Notes: generated by a model from the letters alone, not told the origin. A stretch of 64,000 nt of DNA from Salticus scenicus (GCA_963930645.1 OZ005648.1:1550001-1614000); one strand, 5' to 3'. Shown: positions 1 through 15,050, counted from the first letter of the stretch. Made by a program: numbers and translations.

Positions 1-3000
1 AGTCTTTATTTACATTTGTCTTTGTTTATATTTTGAGACTCTCTTTACATTTGTAGTCATTGTTTTCATTTAGCGTCTTTTTTTAAATTTAAGCTTTTTT
101 CACGTCTGTAGCCTTTGTTTACATTTAGAGTCTTTGTTTACATTTAATCTTTGTTTTCATTTGTAGTCTTTCTTTAAACTTAGAGTTTTTTTTTACATTT
201 TGAATCTTTGTTTATATTTGTAGTCTTTTTTTACATTTGTAGCCTCTGTTTGTATATCGAATCTTTGTTTACATTTGTAGACTTTGTTTAATTTTAGAGT
301 CTATGTTTACATTAGCATTAGCAGTGTTTCTTTACATTTGTAGCCTTTGTTTACATTCAGAGACTGTTTACATTAGTAGTATACGTTTTCCCGTATAGTC
401 TTTGTTTACTTTCAGAGTCTTTGTAGTGTCTGTTTGGATTCTGAGAATTTATTGATATTTGGAGTCTGTTTCCATTTAGAGTATTTGTATACATTTGTAG
501 TCTTTGTCTACATTTGTAGTCCCTGTTTCCATTTGTCGTCTTTATTTACATTTGTAGTCTTTGTTACATTAAGTGTTTGCTCATATTTGTAGCCTTTCTA
601 CATTTTGTAGTCTCTGTATGCATTTGTAGTCTTTGTTCACATTGGTAGTCTTTGTTTACATTTGTAATTTTTGTTTACATTTGGAGCCATTTTTACATTT
701 AGAGTCTTTCTTTACATATAGAGTCTTTGTTTACATTTGTAGTTTTTGTTTACATTTAGAATTTTTTTTCACTTTTAGTCTGTTGACATTTGTTGTCTGT
801 CTACATTTAGAGACTTTGTTTACATTTAGATTGTATATTTGTTTACATTGTATTCTTTGTTTACATTTAGAGTTTTTTTGCATTTGTTGCTTTTGTTTAC
901 ACCTATGGTCTGGTTACATTTGTTATCGTTGTTTACATTTAGAGTCTGTTTATATTTAGAGTATTTATTTTTATATGCACTCTTTGTTTGCATTTAGAGT
1001 CTTCGTTTACATTTGTAGTATGTTTATATTTAGAGTCTTTGTTTATACTTGTAGTCTTTGTTTACATTTGTAGTCTTTGTTTACATATAGAGTTATTTTT
1101 TCCATTTAGGGTCTTTTTTACATTTGTAGACTCTGTTTACATTTGGAGTCTCAGTTTGCATTTAGAGTCTTTGTTTATATATGTAGTCTTTCTTTATATT
1201 TAGAGTCTTTTTCAATTTTAGAGTCTTTGTTTACATTTACAGTATTTGTTTTTATACGTAGACTTTGTTTACATTTAGAGTCTTTGTTTACATTTACAGT
1301 ATTTGTTTTTATACGTAGTCTTATTTTACATTTAGAGTCTGTTTATATTTAGAGTTTGTTTACATTTAGAGTATTTGTGCTTATATGTACCCTTTGTCTA
1401 CCTTTAGAGTGATTGTTTACATTTAGAGTCTTTGTTTGCATTTGTAGGTAATCTTTGTTTACATTTGTAGGCTTTGTTTACTTTACAGTCTTTGTTTACG
1501 TTTAGAGTCATTGTTTACATTTTTTGTCTTTTTTACATAAAATCTTTTTTTGCATTTGTAGCCTTTGTTTACATTTAGAGAATTTGTTTACATTTGTAGT
1601 CTGTTATCATTTAGAGTCTTTTTTTACATTTATAATCTTTTTTTACATTGGTAGTCTTTGTTTACATTTAGAAGTTTTTTTACAATTGCAGTCTTTGTTT
1701 ACATTTAGAGTGTTTATATTTACAAATTTTATTTGCATTTGCAGTCTTTGTTTTTAATTTTTGGGCTTTCTTTACATTAAGTGTCTATGTTTGCATTTGT
1801 ATTCATTGTTTACATTTAGCTTTTATTTCCATTTAGAGTCTTTGTTTACATTTGTAGTCTTTGATTACATTTAGAAACTTTGTTTACATTTGTCGTCATT
1901 GTTTACATTTTTAGTCTATTTAAATTTTGAGTCTTTATTTACATTTTGAGTCTCTGTTTCTATTTAGAGTCTTTGTTTCTATTTTGAGTCTTTGTTTTCA
2001 TTTGAAGTCTTTGTTTACAATTGTCTGTTTAAATTAATAGTATTTATATCTGTAGTCCTAGTTTACATCTAGCTTTTGTTTTCATTTAGAGCCTTTGTTT
2101 ACATTTGTAATCTTTGTTTACATTTGGAGTATTTGTATACATTTAGGCTCTGTTTACATTTGTAGAACTTGTTTACATTTAGAATCTTTGTTTTCATTTG
2201 TCGTCTTTGTTTACATTTTTAGTTTGTTTGAATTTTGAGTCTTTATTTACATTTTGAGTCTCTGTTTCCATTTAGAGTCTTTGTTTATATTTTGAGTCTG
2301 TTTTCATTTGAAGGCTTTGTTTACAATAGTTGTCTGTTTAAATTAATAGTATTTATATTTGTAGTCTTTGTTTATATTTGTAAAGTTTTTTTACATTTAG
2401 GTTTTGTTTACAATTGTATTCTTTGTTTACATATAGAGTCTTTGTTTACATTTAGAATCTTTGTTTACATTTGCAGCCTTTTTTACATTTGTAGTCTTTG
2501 ATTTCATTTGTCGCCTTTGATTCCTTTTGTATTCATTGTTTACGTTTTTAATCTTTGTCTACATTTAGAGTCTTTGTTTACATTTACAGTATTTGTTTTT
2601 ATATGCAGTCTTTGTTGACATATAGAGTGTTTGTTTACATTTGTAGTCTGTTTACATTTGTAGAATTTGTTTAATCTTGGAGTCTGAGTTCCACATTGTA
2701 ATCTATGTTTACTTTTAGATTATTTGTTTACATTTGCAGTTTTTGTTTACATTGGTAATCTTTGTTTACAATTGCAGTCTTTGTTTACATTAAGAGTCTT
2801 TATATTTACAAATTTTATTTGCATTTGCAGTCTTTGTTTTTGATTTGTAGGCTATCTTTACATTAAGAGTTTATGTTTACATTTGTATTCATTGTTTACA
2901 TTTAGCTTTCGTTTACATTTACAACCCTTGTTTACGTTTCAGTCTTTGTTTACATTTGCAGTCACGGTTTGCGTTTGGACTATTTCTTTACATTTGTAGA

Positions 3001-6000
3001 CTTTGTTTACAATTCTAGTCTTTGTTTACATTTGTTGTCTCTGTTTACGTTTAGAGTCTGTTAATATTTTTAGTCTTTGTTTACATTTACAGTCTATTTA
3101 CATAATGGTCTTTGTTTACATTTAGGGTCGTTGGTTACATTTGTAAAATTTGTTTGCATTTAGAGTCTTTGTTTACATTTGTAGTCTTTGATTACATTTG
3201 TAATCTTTCTTTCCTTTATAGTGTTTGTATACATTTAGGCTCTGTTTATATTTGTAGAATTTGTTTATTTTTAGAATCTTTGTTTACATTTGTCGTCTTT
3301 CTTTACAATTTTAATCTGTTTGAATTTTGAGTCTTTATTTACATTTTGAGTCTCTGTTTCCATTTAGAGTCTTTGTTTATATTTTGAATCTTTCTTTACA
3401 TTTGTAATTATTGTTTACATTTAGCGTCTTTGTTTAAATTAAAGCTTTGTTCACATCTGTAGCCTTTGTTTACATTTAGAGTCTTTGTTTATATTTACAG
3501 TCTTTGTTTACATTTAGTCTTTGTTTACATTTGCAGTCTTTTTATGTTTAGGGTCTTTGTATACATTTGTAGTCTTCCTTTAAACTTAGAGTGTTTTTTA
3601 CATTTTGAATCTTTGCTTACATTTGTAGTCTTTTTTACATTTGTAGCTTCTGTTTGTATATCGAGTCTTTGTTTACATTTGTAGACATTGTTTAATTTTA
3701 GAGTCTTTGTTTCCATTTAGAGTATTTGTATACATTTGTAGTCTTTGTCTACATTTGTAGTCCCTGTTTCCATTTGTCGTCTTTATTTACATTTGTAGTC
3801 TTTGTTACATTTAGTGTTTGCTCATATTTGAAGCCTGTCTACATTTTGTAGTCTCTGTATGCTTTTGTAGTCTTTTTTTACATTGGTAGTCTTTGTTTAC
3901 ATTTGTAATTTTTGTTTACATTTGGAGCCATTTTTACATTTAGAGTCTTTCTTTACATATAGAGTCTTTGTTTACATTTAGAGTCTTCGTTTACATTTTG
4001 TGTCTTTTTTTACAATTAAAGACTTCGTTTATATTTGTAGTCATTGTTTACATTTAGAATCTTTTTTTACTTTTATTCTGTTTACATTTGTAGTCTGTCT
4101 ACATTTAGAGACTTTGTTTACTTTGTATTCTTTGTTTACATTTAGAGTTTCTTTGCATTTGTTGCTTTTGTTTGGTCTGGTTACATTTGTTTTCTTTGTT
4201 TACATTTAATATCTTTGTTTACATTTAGAGTCTGTTTATATTTAGAGTATTTATTTTTATATGCACTCTTTGTTGGCATTTAGAGTCTTCGTTTACATTT
4301 GTAGTATGTTTATATTTAGAGTCTTTTTTTATACTTGTAGTCTTTGTTTACATATAGAGTTATTTTTTCCATTTAGGGTCTTTTTTACGTTTGTAGACTG
4401 TTTACATTTGTAGTCTCAGTTTGCATTTAAAGTCTTTGTTTATATATGTAGTCTTTCTTTATATTTAGAGTCTTTTTCAATTTTAGAGTCTTTGTTTACA
4501 TTTGTAGACTTTGTTTACATTTAGAGTCTTTGTTTACATTTACAGTATTTGTTTTTATACGTAGTCTTTGTTTACCTTTAGAGTCTTTGTTTACATTTAG
4601 AGTTTGTTTACATTTAGAGTATTTGTGCTTATATGTAGTCTTTGTCTACCTTTATGTTTACATTTAGAGTATTTGTGCTTACATGTAGTCTTTGTCTACC
4701 TTTAGAGTGATTGTTTACATTTAGAGTCTTTGTTTGCATTTGTAGGTAATCTTTGTTTGCATTTGTAGGCTTTGTTTACTTTATAGTCTTTGTTTACGTT
4801 TAGAGTCATTGTTTACATTTTTTGTCTTTTTTACATAAAATCTTTTTTTGCATTTGTAGCCTTTGTTTACATTTAGAGTATTTGTTTACATTTGTAGTCT
4901 TTGTTTACATTTAGAAGTTTTTTTACAATTGCAGTCTTTGTTTACATTTAGAGTGTTTATATATACAAATTTTATTTGCATTTGCAGTCTTTGTTTTTAA
5001 TTTGTGGGCTTTCTTTACATTAAGAGTCTATGTTTGCATTTGTATTCATTGTTTACATTTAGTTTTTGTTTCCATTTAGAGTCTTTGTTTACATTTGTAG
5101 TCTTTGATGACATTTAGAAACTTTGTTTACATTTGTCGTCATTGTTTACATTTTTAGTCTATTTGAATTTTGAGTCTTTATTTACATTTTGAGTCTCTGT
5201 TTCTATTTAGAGTCTTTGTTTCTATTTTGAGTCTTTGTTTTCATTTGAAGTCTTTGTTTACAATTGTCTGTTTAAATTAATAGTATTTATATCTGTAGTC
5301 TTTGTTTACATTTGTAAAATTTGTTTACATTTAGGTTTTGTTTACAATTGTATTCTTTGTTTACATTTAGAGTCTTTGTTTACATTTCTGGTCTGTTTGC
5401 ATTTCAAGACTTTGTTTACATTTTGAGTCTCTGTTTCCATTTAGAATCTTTGTTTACATTTGCAGCTTTTTGTACATTTGTAGTCTTTGAATTCATTTGT
5501 CGCCTTTGATTCCTTTTGTAGTCATTGTTTACATTTTTAATCTTTGTCTACATTTAGAGTCTTTGTTTACATTTACAGTATTTGTTTTTATATGCAGTCT
5601 TTGTTTACTTTTAGATTCTTTGTTTACATTTGCAGTCTTTGTTTACATTGGTAGTGTTTGTTTACATTGGTAGTCTTTGTTTATATTTAGAGTGTTTATA
5701 TTTACAAATTTTATTTGCATTTGCAGCCTTTGTTTACATTGGTAGACTTTGTTTACATTTAGAGTGTTTATATTTACAAATTTTATTTGCATTTGCAGTC
5801 TTTGTTTTTGATTTGTAGGCTTTCTTTACATTAAGAGTTTATGTTTACATTTCTATTCTTTGTTTACATTTAGCTTTCGTTTACATTTACAGCACTAGTT
5901 TACATTTCAGTCTTTGTTTACATTTGCAGTCACGGTTTGCGTATGGACTATTTCTTTACATTTGTAGACTTTGTTTGCAATTCTAGTCTTTGTTTACATT

Positions 6001-9000
6001 TGTTGTCTCTGTTTACGTTTAGAGTCTGTTAATATTTTTAGTCTTTGTTTACATTTACAGACTATTTACATTATAGTCTTTGTTTACATTTAGGGTCGTT
6101 GGTTACATTATTAAACTTTGTTTGCATTTAGAGTCTTTGTTTACATTTGTAGTCTTTGATTACATTTGTGATCTTTGTTTACATTTGGAGTGTTTGTATA
6201 CTTTTAGGCTCTTTTTACATTTGTAGAATTTGTTTACATTTAGAATCTTTGTTTACATTTGTCGTCTTTGTTTACAATTTTAATCTGTTTGAATTTTGAG
6301 TCTTTATTTACATTTTGAGTCTCTGTTTCCATTTAGAGTCTTTGTTTATATTTTGAGTCTTTCTTTACATTTGTAGTCATTGTTTACATTTAGCGTCTTT
6401 GTTTAAATTTAATCTTTGTTCACATCTGTAGCCTTTGTTTACATTTAGAGTCTTTGTTTATATTTCCAGTCTTTGTTTACATTTAGTCTTTGTTTACATT
6501 TAGTCTTCGTTTACATTTGTAGTCTTTTTACGTTTAGGGTCTTTGTATACATTTGTAGTCTTTCTTTAAACTTAGAGTTTTTTTTACATTTTGAATCTTT
6601 GTTTAAATTTGTAGTCTTTTTTACATTTGTAGCCTCTGTTTGTATATCGAGTCTTTGTTTACATTTGTAGACTTTGTTTAATTTTAGAGTCTATGTTTAC
6701 ATTTGTAGTGTTTGTTTACATTTGTAGCTTTTGTTTACATTCAGAGACTGCTTACATTTGTAGTATTCGTTTACCCGTATAGTCTTTGTTTACTTTCAGA
6801 GTCTTTGTAGTCTGTGTTTGGATTCTGAGAATTTTTTTATATTTGGAGTCTGTTTCCATTTAGAGTATTTGTATACATTTGTAGTCTTTGTCTACATTTG
6901 TAGTCCCTGGTTCCATTTATCGTCTTTATTTACATTTGTAGTCTTTGTTACATTTAGTGTTTGCTCATATTTGAAGCCTGTCTACATTTTGTAGTCTCTG
7001 TATGCATTTGTAGTCTTTGTTTACATTGGTAGTCTTTGTTTACATTTGTAATTTTTGTTTACATTTGGAGACATTTTTACATTTAGAGTCTTTCTTTACA
7101 TATGGAGTCTTTGTTTACATTTGTAGTCTTTGTTTACATTTAGAGTATTCGTTTACATTTTGCGTCTTTTTTTACAATTAAAGACTTCGTTTATATTTGT
7201 AGTCTTTGTTTACATTTAGAATCTTTTTTTACTTTTAGTCTGTTTACATTTGTAGTCTGTCTACATTTAGAGACTTTGTTTACTTTGTATTCTTTGTTTA
7301 CATTTAGAGTTTTTTTGCATTTGTTGCTTTTGTTTGGTCTGGTTACATTTGTTTTCTTTGTTTACATTTGTTATCTTTGTTTACATTTAGTATTTATTTT
7401 TATATGCACTCTTTGTTCGCATTTAGAGTCTTCGTTTACATTTGTAGTATGTTTATATTTAGAGTCTTTGTTTATACTTGTAGTCTTTGTTTACATATAG
7501 AGTTATTTTTTCCATTTAGGGTCTTTTTTACATTTGGAGATTCTGTTTACATTTGGAGTCTCAGTTTGCATTTAGAGTCTTTGTTTATATATGTAGTTTT
7601 TCTTTATATTTAGAGTCTTTGTTTACATTTACAGTATTTGTTTTTATACGTAGTTTTTGTTTACCTTTAGAGTCTTTGTTTAGATTTAGAGTTTGTTTAC
7701 ATTTAGAGTATTTGTTCTTATATGTAGTCTTTGTCTACCTTTAGAGTGATTGTTTACATTTAGAGTCTTTGTTTGCATTTGTAGGTAATCTTTGTTTGCA
7801 TTTGTAGGCTTTGTTTACTTTACAATCTTTCTTTACATTTGTAGTCATTGTTTACATTTAGCGTCTTTGTTTAAATTAAAGCTTTTTTCACATCTGTAGC
7901 CTTTGTTTACATTTAGAGTCTTTGTTTATATTTACAGTCTTTGTTTACTTGTAGTCTTTGTTTACATTTAGTCTTCGTTTACATTTGTAGTCTTTTTACG
8001 TTTAGGGTCTTTGTATACATTTGTAGTCTTTCTTTAAACTTAGAGTTTTTTTTACATTTTGAATCTTTGTTTACATTTGTAGTCTTTTTTACATTTGTAG
8101 CCTCTGTTTGTATATCGAGTCTTTGTTTACATTTGTAGACATTGTTTAATTTTAGAGTCTTTGTTTCCATTTAGAGTATTTGTATACATTTGTAGTCTTT
8201 GTCTACATTTGTAGTCCCTGTTTCCATTTGTCGTCTTTATTTACATTTGTAGTCTTTGTTACATTTAGTGTTTGCTCATATTTGAAGCCTGTCTACATTT
8301 TGTAGTCTCTGTATGCATTTGTAGTCTTTTTTTACATTGGTAGTCTTTGTTTACATTTGTAATTTTTGTTTACATTTGGAGCCATTTTTACATTTAGAGT
8401 CTTTCTTTACATATAGAGTCTTTGTTTACATTTAGAGTCTTCGTTTACATTTTGTGTCTTTTTTTACAATTAAAGACTTCGTTTATATTTGTAGTCATTG
8501 TTTACATTTAGAATCTTTTTTTACTTTTATTCTGTTTACATTTGTAGTCTGTCTACATTTAGAGACTTTGTTTACTTTGTATGCTTTGTTTACATTTAGA
8601 GTTTCTTTGCATTTGTTGCTTTTGTTTGGTCTGGTTACATTTGTTTTCTTTGTTTACATTTAATATCTTTGTTTACATTTAGAGTCTGTTTATATTTAGA
8701 GTATTTATTTTTATATGCACTCTTTGTTGGCATTTAGTGTCTTCGTTTACATTTGTAGTATGTTTATATTTAGAGTCTTTGTTTATACTTGTAGTCTTTG
8801 TTTACATATAGAGTTATTTTTTCCATTTAGGGTCTTTTTTACGTTTGTAGACTGTTTACATTTGTAGTCTCAGTTTGCATTTAAAGTCTTTGTTTATATA
8901 TGTAGTCTTTCTTTATATTTAGAGTCTTTTTCAATTTTAGAGTCTTTGTTTACATTTGTAGACTTTGTTTACATTTAGAGTCTTTGTTTACATTTACAGT

Positions 9001-12000
9001 ATTTGTTTTTATACGTAGTCTTTGTTTACCTTTAGAGTCTTTGTTTACATTTAGAGTTTGTTTACATTTAGAGTATTTGTGCTTATATGTAGTCTTTGTC
9101 TACCTTTATGTTTACATTTAGAGTATTTGTGCTTACATGTAGTCTTTGTCTACCTTTAGAGTGATTGTTTACATTTAGAGTCTTTGTTTGCATTTGTAGG
9201 TAATCTTTGTTTGCATTTGTAGGCTTTGTTTACTTTATAGTCTTTGTTTACGTTTAGAGTCATTGTTTACATTTTTTGTCTTTTTTACATAAAATCTTTT
9301 TTTGCATTTGTAGCCTTTGTTTACATTTAGAGTATTTGTTTACATTTGTAGTCTGTTATCATTTAGAGTCTTTTTTTACATTTATAATCTTTTTTTACAT
9401 TTGTAGTCTTTGTTTACATTTAGAAGTTTTTTTACAATTGCAGTCTTTGTTTACATTTAGAGTGTTTATATTTACAAATTTTATTTGCATTTGCAGTCTT
9501 TGTTTTTAATTTGTGGGCTTTCTTTACATTAAGAGTCTATGTTTGCATTTGTATTCATTGTTTACATTTAGTTTTTGTTTCCATTTAGAGTCTTTGTTTA
9601 CATTTGTAGTCTTTGATTACATTTAGAAACTTTGTTTACATTTGTCGTCATTGTTTACATTTTTAGTCTATTTGAATTTTGAGTCTTTATTTACATTTTG
9701 AGTCTCTGTTTCTATTTAGAGTCTTTGTTTCTATTTTGAGTCTTTGTTTTGATTTGAAGTCTTTGTTTACAATTGTCTGTTTAAATTAATAGTATTTATA
9801 TCTGTAGTCTTTGTTTACATTTGTAAAATTTGTTTACATTTAGGTTTTGTTTACAATTGTATTCTTTGTTTACATTTAGAGTCTTTGTTTACATTTCTGG
9901 TCTGTTTGCATTTCAAGACTTTGTTTACATTTTGAGTCTCTGTTTCCATTTAGAATCTTTGTTTACATTTGCAGCTTTTTGTACATTTGTAGTCTTTGAA
10001 TTCATTTGTCACCTTTGATTCCTTTTGTAGTCATTGTTTACATTTTTAATCTTTGTCTACATTTAGAGTCTTTGTTTACATTTACAGTATTTGTTTTTAT
10101 ATGCAGTCTTTGTTTACTTTTAGATTCTTTGTTTACATTTGCAGTCTTTGTTTACATTGGTAGTGTTTGTTTACATTGGTAGTCTTTGTTTATATTTAGA
10201 GTGTTTATATTTACAAATTTTATTTGCATTTGCAGCCTTTGTTTACATTGGTAGACTTTGTTTACATTTAGAGTGTTTATATTTACAAATTTTATTTGCA
10301 TTTGCAGTCTTTGTTTTTAATTTGTAGGCTTTCTTTACATTAAGAGTTTATGTTTACATTTCTATTCTTTGTTTACATTTAGCTTTCGTTTACATTTACA
10401 GCACTAGTTTACATTTCAGTCTTTGTTTACATTTGCAGTCACGGTTTGCGTATGGACTATTTCTTTACATTTGTAGACTTTGTTTGCAATTCTAGTCTTT
10501 GTTTACATTTGTTGTCTCTGTTTACGTTTAGAGTCTGTTAATATTTTTAGTCTTTGTTTACATTTACAGTCTATTTACATTATAGTCTTTGTTTACATTT
10601 AGGGTCGTTGGTTACATTATTAAACTTTGTTTGCATTTAGAGTCTTTGTTTACATTTGTAGTCTTTGATTACATTTGTGATCTTTGTTTACATTTGGAGT
10701 GTTTGTATACTTTTAGGCTCTTTTTACATTTGTAGAATTTGTTTACATTTAGAATCTTTGTTTACATTTGTCGTCTTTGTTTACAATTTTAATCTGTTTG
10801 AATTTTGAGTCTTTATTTACATTTTGAGTCTCTGTTTCCATTTAGAGTCTTTGTTTATATTTTGAGTCTTTCTTTACATTTGTAGTCATTGTTTACATTT
10901 AGCGTCTTTGTTTAAATTTAATCTTTGTTCACATATGTAGCCTTTGTTTACATTTAGAGTCTTTGTTTATATTTCCAGTCTTTGTTTACATTTAGTCTTT
11001 GTTTACATTTAGTCTTCGTTTACATTTGTAGTCTTTTTACGTTTAGGGTCTTTGTATACATTTGTAGTCTTTCTTTAAACTTAGAGTTTTTTTTACATTT
11101 TGAATCTTTGTTTACATTTGTAGTCTTTTTTACATTTGTAGCCTCTGTTTGTATATCGAGTCTTTGTTTACATTTGTAGACTTTGTTTAATTTTAGAGTC
11201 TATGTTTACATTTGTAGTGTTTGTTTACATTTGTAGCTTTTGTTTACATTCAGAGACTGCTTACATTTGTAGTATTCGTTTACCCGTATAGTCTTTGTTT
11301 ACTTTCAGAGTCTTTGTAGTCTGTGTTTGGATTCTGAGAATTTTTTTATATTTGGAGTCTGTTTCCATTTAGAGTATTTGTATACATTTGTAGTCTTTGT
11401 CTACATTTGTAGTCCCTGGTTCCATTTATCGTCTTTATTTACATTTGTAGTCTTTGTTACATTTAGTGTTTGCTCATATTTGAAGCCTGTCTACATTTTG
11501 TAGTCTCTGTATGCATTTGTAGTCTTTGTTTACATTGGTAGTCTTTGTTTACATTTGTAATTTTTGTTTACATTTGGAGACATTTTTACATTTAGAGTCT
11601 TTCTTTACATATAGAGTCTTTGTTTACATTTGTAGTCTTTGTTTACATTTAGAGTATTCGTTTACATTTTGCGTCTTTTTTTACAATTAAAGACTTCGTT
11701 TATATTTGTAGTCTTTGTTTACATTTAGAATCTTTTTTTACTTTTAGTCTGTTTACATTTGTAGTCTGTCTACATTTAGAGACTTTGTTTACTTTGTATT
11801 CTTTGTTTACATTTAGAGTTTTTTTGCATTTGTTGCTTTTGTTTGGTCTGGTTACATTTGTTTTCTTTGTTTACATTTGTTATCTTTGTTTACATTTAGA
11901 GTCTGTTTATATTTAGAGTATTTATTTTTATATGCACTCTTTGTTCGCATTTAGAGTCTTCGTTTACATTTGTAGTATGTTTATATTTAGAGTCTTTGTT

Positions 12001-15000
12001 TATACTTGTAGTCTTTGTTTACATATAGAGTTATTTTTTCCATTTAGGGTCTTTTTTACATTTGGAGACTCTGTTTACATTTGGAGTCTCAGTTTGCATT
12101 TAGAGTCTTTGTTTATATATGTAGTCTTTCTTTATATTTAGAGTCTTTGTTTACATTTACAGTATTTGTTTTTATACGTAGTTTTTGTTTACCTTTAGAG
12201 TCTTTGTTTAGATTTAGAGTTTGTTTACATTTAGAGTATTTGTTCTTATATGTAGTCTTTGTCTACCTTTAGAGTGATTGTTTACATTTAGAGTCTTTGT
12301 TTGCATTTGTAGGTAATCTTTGTTTGCATTTGTAGGCTTTGTTTACTTTACAATCTTTCTTTACATTTGTAGTCATTGTTTACATTTAGCGTCTTTGTTT
12401 AAATTAAAGCTTTTTTCACATCTGTAGCCTTTGTTTACATTTAGAGTCTTTGTTTATATTTACAGTCTTTGTTTACTTGTAGTCTTTGTTTACATTTAGT
12501 CTTCGTTTACATTTGTAGTCTTTTTACGTTTAGGGTCTTTGTATACATTTGTAGTCTTTCTTTAAACTTAGAGTTTTTTTTACATCTTGAATCTTTGTTT
12601 ACATTTGTAGTCTTTTTTACATTTGTAGCCTCTGTTTGTATATCGAGTCTTTGTTTACATTTGAAGACTTTGTTTAATTTTAGAGTCTATGTTTACATTT
12701 GTAGTGTTTGTTTACATTTGTAGCTTTTGTTTACATTCAGAGACTGCTTACATTTGTAGTATTCGTTTACCCGTATAATCTTTGTTTACTTTCAGAGTCT
12801 TTGTAGTCTGTGTTTGGATTCTGAGAATTTTTTTATATTTGGAGTCTGTTTCCATTTAGAGTATTTGTATACATTTGCAGTCTTTGTCTACATTTGTAGT
12901 CCCTGGTTCCATTTATCGTCTTTATTTACATTTGTAGTCTTTGTTACATTTAGTGTTTGCTCATATTTGAAGCCTGTCTACATTTTGTAGTCTCTGTATG
13001 CATTTGTAGTCTTTGTTTACGTTGGTAGTCTTTGTTTACATTTGTAATTTTTGTTTACATTTGGAGACATTTTTACATTTAGAGTCTTTCTTTACATATA
13101 GAATCTTTGTTTACATTTGTAGTCTTTGTTTACATTTAGAGTATTCGTTTACATTTTGTGTCTTTTTTTACAATTAAAGACTTCGTTTATATTTGTAGTC
13201 TTTGTTTACATTTAGAATCTTTTTTTACTTTTAGTCTGTTTACATTTGTAGTCTGTCTACATTTAGAGACTTTGTTTACTTTGTATTCTTTGTTTACATT
13301 TAGAATTTTTTTGCATTTGTTGCTTTTGTTTGGTCTGGTTACATTTGTTTTCTTTGTTTACATTTGTTATCTTTGTTTACATTTAGAGTCTGTTTATATT
13401 TAGAGTATTTATTTTTATATGCACTCTTTGTTCGCATTTAGAGTCTTCGTTTACATTTGTAGTATGTTTATATTTAGAGTCTTTTTTATACTTGTATTCT
13501 TTGTTTACATATAGAGTTATTTTTTCCATTTAGGGTCTTTTTTACATTTGGAGACTTTGTTTACATTTGGAGTCTCAGTTTGCATTTAGAGTCTTTGTTT
13601 ATATATGTAGTCTTTCTTTATATTTAGAGTCTTTGTTTACATTTACAGTATTTGTTTTTATACGTAGTTTTTGTTTACCTTTAGAGTCTTTGTTTACATT
13701 TAGAGTTTGTTTACATTTAGAGTATTTGTGCTTATATGTAGTCTTTGTCTACCTTTAGAGTGATTGTTCACATTTAGAGTCATTGTTTGCATTTGTAGGT
13801 AATCTTTGTTTGCATTTATAGGCTTTGTTTACTTTACAATCTTTCTTTACATTTGTAGTCATTGTTTACATTTAGCGTCTTTGTTTAAATTAAAGCTTTT
13901 TTCACATCTGTAGCCTTTGTTTACATTTAGAGTCTTTGTTTATATTTACAGTCTTTGTTTACTTGTAGTCTTTGTTTACATTTAGTCTTCGTTTACATTT
14001 GTAGTCTTTTTACGTTTAGGGTCTTTGTATACATTTGTAGTCTTTCTTTAAACTTAGAGTGTTTTTTACATTTTGAATCTTTGTTTACATTTGTAGTCTT
14101 TTTTACATTTGTAGCCTCTGTTTGTATATCGAGTCTTTGTTTACATTTGTAGACTTTCTTTAATTTTAGAGTCCATGTTTACATTTGTAGTGTTTGTTTA
14201 CATTTGCAGCCTTTGTTTACATTCAAAGACTGTTTACATTTGTAGTATTCATTTACCCGTATAGTCTTTGTTTACTTTCAGAGTCTTTGTAGTCTCTGTT
14301 TGGATTCTGAGAATTTTTTTATATTTAGAGTCTGTTTCCATTTAGAGTATTTGTATACATTTGTAGTCTTTGTCTACATTTGTAGTCCCTGTTTCCATTT
14401 GTCGGCTTTATTTACATTTGTAGTCTTTGTTACATTTAGTGTTTGCTGATATTTGAAGCCTGTCTACATTTTGTAGTCTCTGTATGCATTTGTAGTCTTT
14501 GTTTACATTGGCAGTCTTTGTTTACATTGGCAGTCTTTGTTTACATTGTATTCTTTGTTTACATTTAGAGTTTTTTTGCATTTATTGCTTTTGTTTACAC
14601 CTATGGTCTAGTTACATTTGTTTTCTTTGTTTACATTTGTTATCGTTGTTTACATTTAGAGTGTGTTTATATTTTGAGTATTTATTTTTATATGCACTCT
14701 TTGTTTGCATTTAGAGTCTTCGTTTACATTTGTAGTATGTTTATATTTAGAGTCTTTGTTTATACTTGTAGTCTTTGTTTACATTTGTAGTCTTTGTTTA
14801 CATATAGAGTTATTTTTTTCATTTAGGGTCTTTTTTACATTTGTAGACTCTGTTTACATTTGGATTCTCAGTTTGCATTTAGAGTCTTTGTTTATATATG
14901 TAGTGTTTCTTTATATTTAGAGTCTTTTTCAATTTTAGAGCCTTGTTTACATTTGTAGACTTTGTTTACATTTAGAGTCTTTGTTTACATTTGTAGACTT

Positions 15001-15050
15001 TGTTTACATATAGAGTCTTTGTTTATATTTACAGTATTTGTTTTTCTACG
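1..15050 (+). repeat. 19-bp minisatellite array, segment 1
   Basis: Tandem array of a degenerate 19-bp unit with core TCTTTGTTTACATTT, followed by AGAG or GTAG. Two common variants (TTTAGAG and TTTGTAG) alternate irregularly, and single-base gains or losses are frequent. The plus strand is extremely T-rich. Because 19 is not a multiple of 3, any open frame cycles every 57 bp and gives a fake 19-residue periodic peptide rich in F, L, V and C. I therefore call none of the short open frames here a gene. Landmark variants recur, for example TGTATATCGA at 251, 3655, 6641, 8109, 11150, 12637 and 14123, which shows larger duplications on top of the 19-bp unit. The array begins before the window. Confidence 0.97.
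3655..14132 (+). repeat. higher-order duplications inside the minisatellite
   Basis: The landmark TGTATATCGA falls at 3655, 6641, 8109, 11150, 12637 and 14123. The spacings 3655-8109, 6641-11150 and 8109-12637 are 4454, 4509 and 4528 bp, and 11150-12637-14123 is stepped by 1487 and 1486 bp. Other rare variants, such as TTTACCCGTATA at about 6772, 11279, 12767 and 14251, move with it. Blocks of about 1.5 kb (roughly 78 monomers) and triplets of about 4.5 kb have thus been duplicated as units, with only scattered substitutions between copies. This is a higher-order repeat structure like that of centromeric satellites, but it can also arise by unequal exchange in any large array. Confidence 0.85.

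Noticed and set aside
633..959. Open frame of 108 codons and dozens like it in the array
   Set aside because: All are translations of the 19-bp repeat with 19-residue periodicity. Equivalent frames exist in other phases and on the other strand.
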